This document shows, one piece after another, positions 53,140 to 62,545 of a stretch of DNA of 64,000 nucleotides. The notes under the pieces were generated by a model. The model saw only the letters and a list, made by a program, of their open reading frames with translations. It had not been told where the DNA came from and did not search any database. Source of the DNA: Marinobacter changyiensis (GTDB taxonomy: Bacteria; Pseudomonadota; Gammaproteobacteria; Pseudomonadales; Oleiphilaceae); contig NZ_VZZZ01000003.1 in assembly GCF_009193265.1 (NCBI RefSeq), positions 62,001 through 126,000 on the forward strand, in the 5' to 3' direction. Numbering within the stretch: position 1 is the first letter of the stretch; the number at the start of each line of letters is the position of its first letter. A program made the translations under genes and the position numbers.

Positions 53140-53556
53140 ATGACTCGATCACCAGCGCTATCCTACACATTGGTTATATCCGGTGCTCCCTACACCAGCC
53201 AGGCTCCGCAAAGCGCCCTCGCCTTCGCAAAAGCGCTAATTTCAGGTGGTCACAAGCTGGACAGAGTGTTTCTCTACGGTGACGGTGTCTATCTGGCATC
53301 AAGCCTTGTAACGCCTCCCAGCGATGAGGTGAACTGGACACAGCTCTGGAGCGAATTTCTGATGCAGACTCGTACACCGGCAGTCGCGTGTATTGCCTCC
53401 GCATTGCGCAGGGGCATTCTCGACAGTGCAGAACAGACCCGGTATGAACAGCCGGCCAGTAACATTGCCGAACCATTCGAGATGGCGGGCCTTGGAGACT
53501 GGGTTGAAGCGACAATGACATCGTCACGTATTCTCTACTTTCTGCCTACGGACTAG
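53140..53556 (+). CDS. tusD: Sulfurtransferase complex subunit TusD
   Basis: 138 residues. Catalytic cysteine C84 in TPAVACIASALRRGI accepts persulfide sulfur and passes it towards tRNA 2-thiouridine synthesis. Other family marks are GAPYTSQAPQSALAFA and VFLYGDGVYLAS. First gene of tusDCBE, 4 bases before tusC. Confidence 0.93.
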   Translation: MTRSPALSYTLVISGAPYTSQAPQSALAFAKALISGGHKLDRVFLYGDGVYLASSLVTPPSDEVNWTQLWSEFLMQTRTPAVACIASALRRGILDSAEQTRYEQPASNIAEPFEMAGLGDWVEATMTSSRILYFLPTD

Positions 53557-53560
53557 CGCC

Positions 53561-53908
53561 ATGCATACACTCATCGTCATTGATCGCCTACCCTACGGCG
53601 ATTGGCACGGGCGGGAAGCCCTCGACATGGCCTTTTCCCTGGCCGCTTTTGATCGGCCCGTGACACTCCTGTTCCGCGGCGCCGGTGTAAACTGGCTGCG
53701 CCCAGGCCAGTCTGCTGATCAGTTAAGCCAGAAGTCTGTCGAGCGGAACCTGTCGGCAGCCACCATTTTTGGCGTATCGGCGCTGCTGGCAGATAAAGCC
53801 GCCCTTCGCCAATACCGGTTATCGTCGGATCAGCTTTCCCAGTCCGCAAGCGAAACTGACCTCACCCCGGCGTTCTATAAACAGTTCGACGCTGTTGTAG
53901 TCCTCTAA
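53561..53908 (+). CDS. tusC: Sulfurtransferase complex subunit TusC
   Basis: 115 residues, DsrEFH-fold partner of TusD and TusB. It has RLPYGDWHGREALDMAFSLAAFD near 10-32, VTLLFRGAGVNWL and a KQFDAVVVL end. It carries no conserved cysteine, as usual for TusC. Follows tusD by 4 bases and precedes tusB by 18. Confidence 0.9.
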   Translation: MHTLIVIDRLPYGDWHGREALDMAFSLAAFDRPVTLLFRGAGVNWLRPGQSADQLSQKSVERNLSAATIFGVSALLADKAALRQYRLSSDQLSQSASETDLTPAFYKQFDAVVVL

Positions 53909-53926
53909 CTATTACGGAAGGCCGCC

Positions 53927-54199
53927 ATGCCGACACTTCACATTATCAACAAGGCGCCGGACCACCCGCGTTTTCCGGCCTGCTTGAGGGCACTGGCAGA
54001 GGATGACACTCTGGTGCTGATAGAGAACGCCGTTATGGCGTTGGTTTTTGAATCTCTGCCATTGCCGCCCTGTTATGCATTACGCGCAGACGTCAACGCG
54101 CGTGCGTTATCGGAAAGTTCAGTAACGGGTGTCAAAATGATCGGCTACGCTGGCCTCGTAGTCTTAACGGAAACCCATCAGCGGGTTATGAATTGGTGA
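53927..54199 (+). CDS. tusB: Sulfurtransferase complex subunit TusB
   Basis: 90 residues. DsrH-like small subunit with TLHIINKAPDHPRFPACLRAL at the start, DDTLVLIENAVMAL and a C-terminal VVLTETHQRVMNW. It completes the TusBCD hexamer. Its stop overlaps the tusE start (TGATG). Confidence 0.88.
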   Translation: MPTLHIINKAPDHPRFPACLRALAEDDTLVLIENAVMALVFESLPLPPCYALRADVNARALSESSVTGVKMIGYAGLVVLTETHQRVMNW

Positions 54200-54522
54200 T
54201 GGCAATGCCCGTACCACAGCGAAACAACGAAGGGTTTCTGGAGAATGCCGATGAATGGTCCCCGTCTGTCGCCATTAATATCGCGGCTGAAAGTGAAATT
54301 TTACTTACGGGAAAGCATTGGGAAATTATAGAGTTATTACGCCAATTTTATAAACAATATGAAATATCGCCACCGTCGAACCGGTTGTTTGTCAAAGCAG
54401 TGAAAGAACAGTTGGGCGAGATCAAGGGCAACAGCATTTATCTGATGCAGCTGTTTCCCGGTACACCGGCAAAAACCGCCTGCCGAATTGCTGGTTTACC
54501 CCGACCGACCAACTGCCTCTGA
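54199..54522 (+). CDS. tusE: TusE/DsrC family sulfur carrier with both DsrC cysteines
   Basis: 107 residues from ATG 54199 (overlaps tusB by one base). The family core is WSPSVAINIAAESEILLTGKHWEIIELLRQFY (in parts, TGKHWEIIELLRQFY). The C-terminal arm ACRIAGLPRPTNCL carries C106 as penultimate residue, the sulfur-accepting cysteine of TusE, and a second C95 eleven positions earlier. In E. coli TusE the second position is not cysteine, while DsrC has both. Last of the tus genes. Confidence 0.9.
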   Translation: MAMPVPQRNNEGFLENADEWSPSVAINIAAESEILLTGKHWEIIELLRQFYKQYEISPPSNRLFVKAVKEQLGEIKGNSIYLMQLFPGTPAKTACRIAGLPRPTNCL

Positions 54523-54565
54523 GGAAGGGGCCGCACCCACACCGACGAATACGACAGGAAATACC

Positions 54566-55627
54566 ATGACCACAGACATTACCACCGCCCTGCCTGAGCC
54601 AAAGCCCGGTGAACATCCTTTCGCTCCCTATGTGCGCATTCTCGGTAAGGGCAAGCGGGGCTCCCGCTCGCTGAATCGTGCCGAAGCGCGCCATGCGATG
54701 TCGATGATTCTGGCGGGCGAAGCAGAGCCGGTTCAGGTAGGCGCTTTCCTGATGTTATTGCGGGTCAAGGAGGAGACACCGGATGAACTCGCCGGTTTTG
54801 TGGATGCGGTTCGATCCGGGGCCGGCGCACCTGCGGATTTGCGGACGGATATCGACTGGTCGTCTTACGCCGGAAAGCGGCGGCATGCACCCTGGTTTCT
54901 GTTCTCGTTACTTTTATTGGCCCAGCACGGCTTGAGAGTGTTTGTGCATGGCGCCGAAGGCCACACACCGGAGCGGCTTTATCTGACCGAAGTCATGAAA
55001 TCCTTCGGCCTCAGCCCCGCTCAGAACTGGGCTGAGGTAGCCCAACAACTGGATCGCGAACACCTGAGCTACCTGCCATTGGCGGTGGTGGCCCCCAAAC
55101 TGGCCGAAATGATCGATCTGCGACCGATCCTCGGGCTCCGCTCCCCGGTGCATTCGTTGTCACGGCTGATAAATCCGCTCAATGCGCCTCTCGTGCTGCA
55201 GGGTATCTTCCACCCACCCTATGCAGGACTTCATCAGGAAGCCGGACTGTTGCTGGGGTACAAACGGATCGCAGTCATACGGGGTGAAGGTGGCGAGATT
55301 GAGCGTAATCCGGATAATGTGTTGAAAGTGTTCCGTGCCCGCCAGCACAATGGCGACGGGATACTCGAAGAGGATAACTGGCCCGCGTTATTTGATCGCC
55401 GCCACGTTAAGCCGGAAACATTGAATGCAGAGCAAATGCTGGCGCTGTGGCAAGGACGTCAGGAAGACAGCTACGGGGAAGCCGCTATCCTGTCGACAGC
55501 GGCGCTGGCACTCTACGAGTCCGGGCAGGCCGGCAGCCAGGAGGCCGCTCTGACTCAGGCAAGAAACCTGTGGCAAGCCCGGGAACGGACCCGATTTGAT
55601 TCAGCTCCGGTCGCCCGGGGTCTCTGA
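54566..55627 (+). CDS. ybiB: Anthranilate phosphoribosyltransferase-like YbiB (TrpD2)
   Basis: 353 residues from ATG 54566, with AGGA 8 bases upstream; the longer frame starts inside tusE. It has RSLNRAEARHAMSMIL, GAFLMLLRVKEETPDELAGF, GAEGHTPERLYLTEVM and IAVIRGEGGEIERNPDN. These are the marks of the YbiB/TrpD2 family, which binds nucleic acid and has no proved tryptophan-pathway role. It forms one run with tusE (43-base gap). Its last 27 bases overlap the convergent membrane-protein gene. Confidence 0.88.
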   Translation: MTTDITTALPEPKPGEHPFAPYVRILGKGKRGSRSLNRAEARHAMSMILAGEAEPVQVGAFLMLLRVKEETPDELAGFVDAVRSGAGAPADLRTDIDWSSYAGKRRHAPWFLFSLLLLAQHGLRVFVHGAEGHTPERLYLTEVMKSFGLSPAQNWAEVAQQLDREHLSYLPLAVVAPKLAEMIDLRPILGLRSPVHSLSRLINPLNAPLVLQGIFHPPYAGLHQEAGLLLGYKRIAVIRGEGGEIERNPDNVLKVFRARQHNGDGILEEDNWPALFDRRHVKPETLNAEQMLALWQGRQEDSYGEAAILSTAALALYESGQAGSQEAALTQARNLWQARERTRFDSAPVARGL

Positions 55628-55984
55628 ACCGGGTTTTCTCCCGGCTTCGTCGGTGTTGCGGCTTGCCTTGCTCCGGCGCTGGAGCTCTTCCGAACCACCG
55701 AGAAAACTGCTCAATCCGTTTTCCATCAGACCAGATCCGAACTTGAGAAACTGCTTGGTGGAATCTCGCATGGTGCTTTCGGGCAATTCTCGGAGTGTCT
55801 CTGAAACTCCGGTCTTGACGCCCCGGGTAACCCGGGGTTCGATGCCTTCGGCAATATCTGCAAGCTGTTTCACTTGGCGGTCCAGGTATGGTTTGACCAC
55901 CCAGCGATAAAACCCGCCCAATACCAATAGGACAGTCAGACCGGTGACCGCGATCTGGATGAATATTTGCTGCCAGAATGCCAT
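55601..55984 (-). CDS. Small hypothetical membrane-anchored protein
   Basis: 127 residues. A hydrophobic N-terminal helix (about 5-26, IFIQIAVTGLTVLLVLGGFYRW) is followed by a charged helical region (PYLDRQVKQLADIAEGIEPRVTRG) and a disordered, Ser/Arg-rich C-terminus. I do not recognise the family. It lies 11 bases downstream of the DUF445 gene on this strand, so the pair is probably an operon, and overlaps ybiB by 27 bases. Confidence 0.72.
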   Translation of the reverse strand: MAFWQQIFIQIAVTGLTVLLVLGGFYRWVVKPYLDRQVKQLADIAEGIEPRVTRGVKTGVSETLRELPESTMRDSTKQFLKFGSGLMENGLSSFLGGSEELQRRSKASRNTDEAGRKPGSETPGDRS

Positions 55985-55995
55985 GATGAATCTCC

Positions 55996-57198
55996 TTATA
56001 CCGACCAGAAAAGGAACAACCCGGACTGAATGGCGCCTGCGATACTCCCGAGTATACCGCCCACCAACATCAGTTTGATTTCTTCCTCCTTGAACGCCGG
56101 CCTCAGAATATCCTGGAACTCCACTGGCTCCAGGGATTTCATTTGCTCAGCCAGCACGCCTGCAACCACCGGCGCTCTTTCCCGGTTAAAGACAGGATCA
56201 GAAAACACTTCATGTGTTGCATATAATGCTTTGTTATTCATTGCTTTCTTTAGCTCAGTATAGCCTGACATACCGATAGTAACCTGGCTGCCAAGCTTCA
56301 TCACCACCGAATTGTCCAGCAATGGCCTGAGGTGTTTCTGGATGATGGCGCGGGTCCGGTCACCGCGCTCCCCATGAATCATGGCGTCCGCCACTTTTTC
56401 CACGGTAATCAGTTCCTCTGCCACCAGCCGGCTCCAGACATCGCTGATTTCAGGCTGTCGCTTGAGAAACAGCCCCTGCACACGCCAGAAGAAAAACCGC
56501 CGCGGCTCAAGGGGGCGGAAGATCAGGTTTATGGCGAGCCAGTTGGTTGCAAAGCCGACAATAAAGCCCGCCACGGGCAACAGCCAGGGTTCCGGGTACC
56601 GCATCCAGAGGGGCAGAATCAGAGCTCCGAGCAAACCGCCGATCCACGCGCCCTTGTTGATGACAGACCGAAGCTCGACGCTGCCAGCCTCACTGAATAT
56701 CCGGTTCATCAGATCGGGATGCTTCCTGAGCTCGCGGCTCAGCAATGCTTTCAGGTCGACCAGGTCTGAGAGATCGTCGCCGAAGTCCTCGACCAGAGAC
56801 TCAATCCGCGACGGCAACTGTTCCCTCGCCCATTGATAGATTCGCTGCCTGAGGAAATTGGGCAGGTTGTCCCAGAGCACCGGCTGGATTTCATACATCA
56901 CTTCATCAATGTATTCATCAAGGCGTGGATTAACCTGGGAGATAACCTGTTCAACAATGCGCTCGGGCTCAAGCTTCCGGTAAACTGCATTGAGATTGCC
57001 GAACTTGTCGAGGGTCCGGTCGATGCAGATATGCGCCATCTTTTCTGCCTTGCGGGGAATGACACCCTGCCAGCCCAGCCAGCCGCCAATACCAATGAAA
57101 TGGACAGGGCGAAAAGACATCCGAATTGCGAGCCAGTTTGTAAACCAGCCCACGATCGCTGCCATCAAAGGCACTGACCATAGCGCAACGTCGACCAA
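55996..57198 (-). CDS. DUF445 family membrane protein
   Basis: 400 residues with an internal duplication: IVGWFTNWLAIRMSFRPVHF near 15-34 recurs as IVGFATNWLAINLIFRPLEP near 219-238. Each half has one or two helices and a long soluble helical part between. A C-terminal hydrophobic end (GGILGSIAGAIQSGLFLF) closes it. The function of this family is unknown. Start is TTG at 57198, supported by GAGGA about 6 bases upstream; no ATG fits better. Confidence 0.85.
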   Translation of the reverse strand: MVDVALWSVPLMAAIVGWFTNWLAIRMSFRPVHFIGIGGWLGWQGVIPRKAEKMAHICIDRTLDKFGNLNAVYRKLEPERIVEQVISQVNPRLDEYIDEVMYEIQPVLWDNLPNFLRQRIYQWAREQLPSRIESLVEDFGDDLSDLVDLKALLSRELRKHPDLMNRIFSEAGSVELRSVINKGAWIGGLLGALILPLWMRYPEPWLLPVAGFIVGFATNWLAINLIFRPLEPRRFFFWRVQGLFLKRQPEISDVWSRLVAEELITVEKVADAMIHGERGDRTRAIIQKHLRPLLDNSVVMKLGSQVTIGMSGYTELKKAMNNKALYATHEVFSDPVFNRERAPVVAGVLAEQMKSLEPVEFQDILRPAFKEEEIKLMLVGGILGSIAGAIQSGLFLFWSV

Positions 57199-57245
57199 AG
57201 CAAATCCTCAGTGCAGATCAGATAAATACGATACCCGAGCACCAT

Positions 57246-57272
57246 AAAAAAACCAGCGCATTGCTACGCTGG
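57246..57272 (-). terminator. Intrinsic terminator of nfuA
   Basis: On the minus strand, CCAGCG...CGCTGG with an eight-base loop is followed by seven T residues, about 50 bases past the nfuA stop. The stem is six base pairs plus flanking pairs. Confidence 0.8.
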
Positions 57273-57323
57273 CTCTTTTATCGCCGGAGTGATGACATCC
57301 GCACGACCGCTGACTACCAGGGA

Positions 57324-57911
57324 TTACTGGTAATAGGCGTTTTCCTTGACGGTGTGATCCGTCACATCACGTACCGCTGTGATTTCCGGCACCCGTTCTT
57401 TCAACGTCGACTCAACACCTTGCTTCAGGGTCAGGCTCACTGCGCTGCAACCCTGGCATCCGCCACCAAAACGAAGTACCGCAACGGATTCATCCACCAC
57501 TTCAACCAGCGACACTTCGCCTCCGTGGGATGCAAGGCCCGGGTTGATTTCCGATGCCAGTACGTAGTTGATGCGATCATTCAATGGCGCATCATCGTCG
57601 ATTTTAGGTACCTTCGCATTCGGCGCTTTGATCGTCAGCTGGCCACCCATCTGGTCCTTGGAATAGTCCACATAGGCTTCTTCCAGAAACGGCACTGACG
57701 TATGATCGAGATAAAGGGTGAACTTTTCCAGATCAACCTGTTCATCCGTCGGCACGATCTCGTTCGCCGGGCAGTAAGCCAGACAGGTCTCGGCATGCTT
57801 GGTGCCCGGCTGGGTTACGAATATCCGTACACCCATGCCTTCCACGTCCTGCTTTTCGATAAGTTGCGCAAGGTAGTCCCGCGCAGAATCTGTCACTGTG
57901 ACCAGGGCCAT
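57324..57911 (-). CDS. nfuA: Fe-S biogenesis protein NfuA
   Basis: Carrier that delivers [4Fe-4S] clusters, 195 residues from ATG 57911 (AGGTGG 7 bases upstream). N-terminal degenerate A-type domain 3-95 ([25 protein letters not shown]) and C-terminal Nfu domain 108-195 with C152-x2-C155 in [12 protein letters not shown], the cluster-binding pair. Divergent from metH, 213 bases apart. Confidence 0.96.
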   Translation of the reverse strand: MALVTVTDSARDYLAQLIEKQDVEGMGVRIFVTQPGTKHAETCLAYCPANEIVPTDEQVDLEKFTLYLDHTSVPFLEEAYVDYSKDQMGGQLTIKAPNAKVPKIDDDAPLNDRINYVLASEINPGLASHGGEVSLVEVVDESVAVLRFGGGCQGCSAVSLTLKQGVESTLKERVPEITAVRDVTDHTVKENAYYQ

Positions 57912-58030
57912 GTAATCCACCTGTTAGAAAGTTCAACATCTATTTTAAGTGACTTCGCTGAAACTTGAAAGACCCAGTAAAATAGTCAGCCTTTATGACC
58001 GCCTGAAACCTCAGCAATTGAAGCCGCGAC

Positions 58031-58050
58031 TTGATCCAGCTTATGATCAA
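58031..58050. repeat. Short dyad upstream of metH
   Basis: TTGATC (58031-58036) and GATCAA (58045-58050) are exact complements, 8 bases apart, 75 bases before the metH start. Half-sites resemble FNR elements but the spacer is wrong (FNR needs 4). Could be an operator or a chance dyad. Confidence 0.3.
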
Positions 58051-58124
58051 CCGGGACGCAATCGCGCATTTTTGCTATCATTCTGCGTCTTAACGACACT
58101 ATCTGAATTCCGGAACCAGCCTTT

Positions 58125-61100
58125 ATGAACAACCGTGAATCCCGTCTCACTGAATTGAGACAAGCACTGGAAAACCGTATTCTCATCCTTGATGGCGGCA
58201 TGGGCACCATGATCCAGAATCTGAAACTGGATGAAGCTGGGTTCCGGGGCGAGCGGTTCGCCGATTATGACCGTGATGTTCAGGGCAACAACGACCTTCT
58301 GAACCTCACTCAGCCTGCCCTGCTACGCAATATCCATGCGGATTATATGGCAGCCGGCGCGGACATCATTGAAACCAACACCTTCAACTCGACCCAGGTT
58401 TCCCAGGCGGATTATGGCCTTGAGTCCATCGCCAAAGAACTGAACGTCGCCGCCTCACAGCTGGCCCGTAAAATTGCCGATGAATACACCGCAAAGAATC
58501 CGGCGAAGCCGCGCTTTGTGGCGGGTGCAGTAGGACCAACGTCCCGAACGGCTTCGATTTCACCGGATGTAAACAATCCCGGATTCCGGAATGTCGACTT
58601 CCAGACTCTGGTAGACAATTATTACGAAGCTGTGTCCGGCCTGGTCGAGGGCGGTTGTGATCTGATCCTGATCGAAACCATTTTCGACACACTGAATGCC
58701 AAGGCGGCGATATACGCCACTCAACAGTACTTTGAAGACAGCGGCACAGAGCTGCCCATCATGATATCCGGCACCATTACCGATGCGTCTGGCCGCACCC
58801 TCTCTGGCCAGACCACGGAAGCCTTCTGGAATTCTATTGCGCACGCCAAGCCCATTTCTGCCGGGCTTAACTGTGCCCTGGGCGCTGACGCCTTGCGGCC
58901 TTATGTTGAAGAGCTCTCCAACAAAGCTGAAACCTACGTCAGCGCACATCCCAACGCGGGTCTGCCGAACGAGTTCGGCGAGTATGACCAGACGCCCGAA
59001 GAAATGGCGGACATTATTGAAGGCTTCGCCCGCGATGGCTTCCTGAACATAATCGGGGGCTGCTGTGGCTCACGGCCTGATCACATCGAAGCCATTGCCC
59101 GGGTGGTGTCAAAATACCCTCCCCGCAAAATTCCCGAACGGCCCAAGCGCATGCGCCTGTCCGGGCTTGAGCCGTTCACAGCGGATGAAAACACCCTGTT
59201 CATCAACGTGGGTGAACGAACCAACGTTACCGGTTCCAAACGCTTTCTCCGGCTGATCAAGGAAGAGCAATACGAAGAGGCTCTCAGCGTTGCCCGGGAC
59301 CAGGTCGAGAACGGTGCGCAGATTATCGATATCAACATGGACGAAGGCATGCTGGACTCCAAAGACGTCATGGTGACGTTTTTGAAGCTGGTGGCCTCCG
59401 AGCCTGACATTTCCCGCGTGCCCCTCATGGTGGACTCCTCCAAATGGGATGTCATCGAAGCGGGCCTTCGTTGCATTCAGGGCAAGGCGGTGGTGAACTC
59501 CATCAGTCTCAAAGAAGGTGAAGACGAGTTCGTTGCCCGCGCAAGAACCTGCATGCGCTATGGCGCTGCTGTCGTGGTCATGGCCTTTGATGAGCAAGGA
59601 CAAGCCGACACTTACGAGCGCAAGACCGAAATCTGCAAACGCTCCTATGACACCCTGCTCGGTATCGGCTTCAATCCTGCCGATATAATTTTCGACCCCA
59701 ATATATTTGCCATTGCGACCGGTATTGAAGAGCACAACAATTACGCCGTCGATTTCATCAATGCGTGTCGATGGATTCGCAAGAACCTGCCTTATGCGTC
59801 GATTTCCGGGGGTGTCAGCAACGTCTCATTTTCTTTCCGTGGCAACGATGCCGTGCGTGAAGCCATTCACTCGGTATTCCTTTATCACGCCATCAAGGCC
59901 GGTCTGAATATGGGGATCGTAAACCCCGGCCAACTGGTTATTTATGATGAGATCGAACCCGAACTGAAAGCGCTGGTAGAAGATGTTGTGCTGAACCGCC
60001 GGGCTGATGGAACCGACCGGTTGCTGGAAATCGCCGAGCGCTTCAAGAATAAAGGCGGCAAGACCCAGGAAGAAGACCTGGCCTGGCGTGAGTGGCCGGT
60101 TGAGAAACGGGTCGAACACGCACTCGTCAAAGGCATTACCAGCCATATCATTGAAGACACCGAAGCCTGCCGCCAGCGTGCCGAACGCCCGATTCACGTT
60201 ATCGAAGGCCCTCTTATGGATGGCATGAACGTGGTTGGCGACCTGTTTGGTGACGGCAAGATGTTTCTGCCGCAGGTGGTGAAAAGTGCGCGGGTCATGA
60301 AACAGGCTGTTGCCCACCTTATTCCCTACATCGAAGCCGAGAAGTCAGCAGACCAGCGAGCCAAAGGCAAGATCCTGATGGCAACGGTGAAAGGCGACGT
60401 CCATGACATCGGCAAGAACATCGTCGGCGTGGTACTCCAGTGCAATAACTATGAGGTCATCGACCTGGGTGTCATGGTGCCCTGTGACAAAATTCTGGCC
60501 GCCGCCGTTGAGCACAATGTTGACATCATCGGCCTCAGTGGCCTGATCACACCCTCACTGGATGAAATGGTTCACGTAGCACGGGAAATGCAGCGTCTCG
60601 ATTTCCAGATTCCGCTGATGATTGGCGGTGCGACCACGTCCAAGGCCCACACTGCGGTCAAGATCGAGCCACAGTACAAAAATGACATAGCGCTTTATGT
60701 TTCCGATGCGTCTCGCTGCGTGAATGTGGCCTCACAGTTACTCAGCAAGACAGCAAAACCCGGTTTGGTTGACGCCGCCCGAGCTGAATACGATGACGTC
60801 CGCGAGAGGCGTAAGAACCGCGGGGATCGGGTGAAGCTGGTTTCGCTGAAAGAAGCGCGGGAGCGGGCACCGGAGATCGATTTCGAAGGGTTTACGCCGG
60901 TCAAGCCCACCTTCACCGGCATCCGGAGCTTTGACAATTACGATCTGGCAGAGCTGGTGAGATACATCGACTGGTCACCGTTCTTCATCGCGTGGGATAT
61001 GTCGGGCAAGTATCCAGCCATTTTCGATGACCCGAAGCGCGGTGAAGCGGCCAAATCCCTGTTTGATGATGCCCAGCAGATACTCATGCGGATAGTTGAG

Positions 61101-61823
61101 GAAAAGCGCCTGACGGCTCGCGGCGTCATCGGGTTCTGGCCCGCCAACCGTCGCGGCGATGATGTGGTGGTCTATACGGATGAGTCCCGAACCGAAGAGC
61201 TCATTACCCTTCATCACCTTCGCCAGCAGGACGAAAAAGCGCCGGGCAAGCGGATGATGGCACTGTCGGACTACCTGTTACCAGAGACCGCAGATCAGTG
61301 TGACTACATCGGCGGGTTTGCGGTGACGACCGGTATCGGTGCCGAAGAAATGGTGCGCGAATTCAAGGAAGCCAACGACGACTACAACGCCATTATGGTG
61401 CAGGCGCTGGCAGACCGACTGGCTGAGGCATTTGCGGAACGGCTCCACGAGCGGGTCAGAAAAGAATTATGGGGTTATGACCCCGACGAAGCCCTGGAAC
61501 GTGACGATCTGATTCGCGAACGCTACAAAGGCATCAGGCCCGCGCCGGGCTACCCTGCCTGTCCGGACCATGTGGAGAAAGAAGCCCTCTTTGAATTGCT
61601 GCAGGCCCCTGAAAACGCGGGCATAGAGTTGACTGAGCACTTCGCGATGTTCCCGGCCGCAGCGGTGTCCGGCTGGTATTTTGCCCACCCGGAAGCCAAG
61701 TATTTCGCGGTTGGCCGAATCGGCAAGGATCAGGTGCAGGACTACGCCACGCGCAAAAACATGAGTCTGGCAGACGCAGAACGATGGCTCGCGCCAAGCC
61801 TTGCCTATGATCCCGCGGAATAG
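58125..61823 (+). CDS. metH: Cobalamin-dependent methionine synthase
   Basis: 1232 residues, the full E. coli-type layout. Homocysteine domain 1-340 with GGMGTMI near the start and zinc cysteines C313-C314 in GGCCGS. Methyltetrahydrofolate domain about 370-620 with [12 protein letters not shown]. Cobalamin domain about 660-890 with the cobalt-ligating H760 in DVHDIGKN. Reactivation domain about 930-1232 with the SAM-binding [12 protein letters not shown]. It transfers a methyl group from methyl-THF to homocysteine. No cobalamin riboswitch is recognisable upstream. Confidence 0.97.
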   Translation: MNNRESRLTELRQALENRILILDGGMGTMIQNLKLDEAGFRGERFADYDRDVQGNNDLLNLTQPALLRNIHADYMAAGADIIETNTFNSTQVSQADYGLESIAKELNVAASQLARKIADEYTAKNPAKPRFVAGAVGPTSRTASISPDVNNPGFRNVDFQTLVDNYYEAVSGLVEGGCDLILIETIFDTLNAKAAIYATQQYFEDSGTELPIMISGTITDASGRTLSGQTTEAFWNSIAHAKPISAGLNCALGADALRPYVEELSNKAETYVSAHPNAGLPNEFGEYDQTPEEMADIIEGFARDGFLNIIGGCCGSRPDHIEAIARVVSKYPPRKIPERPKRMRLSGLEPFTADENTLFINVGERTNVTGSKRFLRLIKEEQYEEALSVARDQVENGAQIIDINMDEGMLDSKDVMVTFLKLVASEPDISRVPLMVDSSKWDVIEAGLRCIQGKAVVNSISLKEGEDEFVARARTCMRYGAAVVVMAFDEQGQADTYERKTEICKRSYDTLLGIGFNPADIIFDPNIFAIATGIEEHNNYAVDFINACRWIRKNLPYASISGGVSNVSFSFRGNDAVREAIHSVFLYHAIKAGLNMGIVNPGQLVIYDEIEPELKALVEDVVLNRRADGTDRLLEIAERFKNKGGKTQEEDLAWREWPVEKRVEHALVKGITSHIIEDTEACRQRAERPIHVIEGPLMDGMNVVGDLFGDGKMFLPQVVKSARVMKQAVAHLIPYIEAEKSADQRAKGKILMATVKGDVHDIGKNIVGVVLQCNNYEVIDLGVMVPCDKILAAAVEHNVDIIGLSGLITPSLDEMVHVAREMQRLDFQIPLMIGGATTSKAHTAVKIEPQYKNDIALYVSDASRCVNVASQLLSKTAKPGLVDAARAEYDDVRERRKNRGDRVKLVSLKEARERAPEIDFEGFTPVKPTFTGIRSFDNYDLAELVRYIDWSPFFIAWDMSGKYPAIFDDPKRGEAAKSLFDDAQQILMRIVEEKRLTARGVIGFWPANRRGDDVVVYTDESRTEELITLHHLRQQDEKAPGKRMMALSDYLLPETADQCDYIGGFAVTTGIGAEEMVREFKEANDDYNAIMVQALADRLAEAFAERLHERVRKELWGYDPDEALERDDLIRERYKGIRPAPGYPACPDHVEKEALFELLQAPENAGIELTEHFAMFPAAAVSGWYFAHPEAKYFAVGRIGKDQVQDYATRKNMSLADAERWLAPSLAYDPAE

Positions 61824-61859
61824 CGCAATGATAACCAGGAAAATGGATTGGGAAGCACT

Positions 61860-62078
61860 ATGACAGGTGATGAAGAACAGCGTAAAAAGAAAGGCCCCGG
61901 GCTTTTGAAGGTCTTCCAGAGCGTGCTCGCGGGCGCGCTGGGGGTGCAGTCAAGCAAGCGCCATGAAGAAGACTTCGAAAGCCAGAGTCCATGGCCTTAT
62001 ATCGTGGTGGGAATTCTATTCACGGCGGGGTTTGTAGGGACACTGATACTGATCGTACGCTGGGTGTTGTCCGGGTAA
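61860..62078 (+). CDS. DUF2970 family membrane protein
   Basis: 72 residues from ATG 61860. A charged N-terminal half (DEEQRKKKGPGLLKVFQSVLAGALGVQSSKRHEEDFE, in parts KKKGPGLLKVFQSVLAGALGV) is followed by one transmembrane helix (about 47-70, WPYIVVGILFTAGFVGTLILIVRWVL). It matches the DUF2970 family, of unknown function. GGGAAG precedes the ATG; a TTG four codons earlier is less likely. It lies 36 bases after metH and is probably co-transcribed. Confidence 0.8.
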   Translation: MTGDEEQRKKKGPGLLKVFQSVLAGALGVQSSKRHEEDFESQSPWPYIVVGILFTAGFVGTLILIVRWVLSG

Positions 62079-62140
62079 CACCGGCTGCCGGTCTGACCGA
62101 CCCGGCAACTGGCTTCTGATTCTCGATTGCTCTTTCTCGA

Positions 62141-62245
62141 TTACTGGCCGGCGACCCAGAATACCGCCAGTGACACCGCCAGTATGATGAGCACGATTGC
62201 TGCGACGGCGTCGACCTGACTGTCACTCAGTGTGCTTTTACTCAT
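62141..62245 (-). CDS. 34-residue single-pass membrane protein
   Basis: A complete small gene: ATG at 62243-62245 on the minus strand, 34 codons, TAA at 62141-62143. GAGGA lies 6 bases before the ATG, a strong ribosome site. The peptide begins MSKSTLSDSQVDAV and continues as one hydrophobic helix (about 14-32: AAIVLIILAVSLAVFWV) with a short AGQ end. Its helix, charge pattern and codon choice look like a true gene. No family is recognised. Confidence 0.7.
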   Translation of the reverse strand: MSKSTLSDSQVDAVAAIVLIILAVSLAVFWVAGQ

Positions 62246-62545
62246 GTTCTATCCTCGTTGTTGTTTGGAACTTATCGCCAGAGCCATTCGCTCTCTAAAA
62301 CACGTATAGCCTATTCAGATTCGGCAAAAACGTCTACAGGCTTTTAGCACTATCTGTTATTAGCATATCTTTAAATAATCATTTTAAGCATAAACCGAAA
62401 CTGGTATCTTTTTTACCATCGCGCGGTACGTGCGCTCAACACTTGTCAGGTTGCACGTTCAGCGCCACAGACAGCTTATCGCAGCCGTGACTGAAAAATA
62501 TAGTCGTCAACACTCTTCGATTTCTACTGACCAGGATTTTGCTCT
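62246..62545. other. Divergent upstream region of cysI
   Basis: About 300 bases with AT-rich stretches near 62340-62420. It must hold the promoters of cysI and of the 34-residue gene. AT-rich half-sites here could bind CysB, but no consensus could be fixed by eye. An unrelated minus-strand frame in this stretch has no ribosome site. Confidence 0.4.

Noticed and set aside
58031..58050. FNR box upstream of metH
   Set aside because: The half-sites are complementary but separated by 8 bases (10 counting TTGAT/ATCAA), whereas FNR needs 4.
57912..58124. Cobalamin riboswitch in front of metH
   Set aside because: The 213-base gap is short and lacks a recognisable B12 box.
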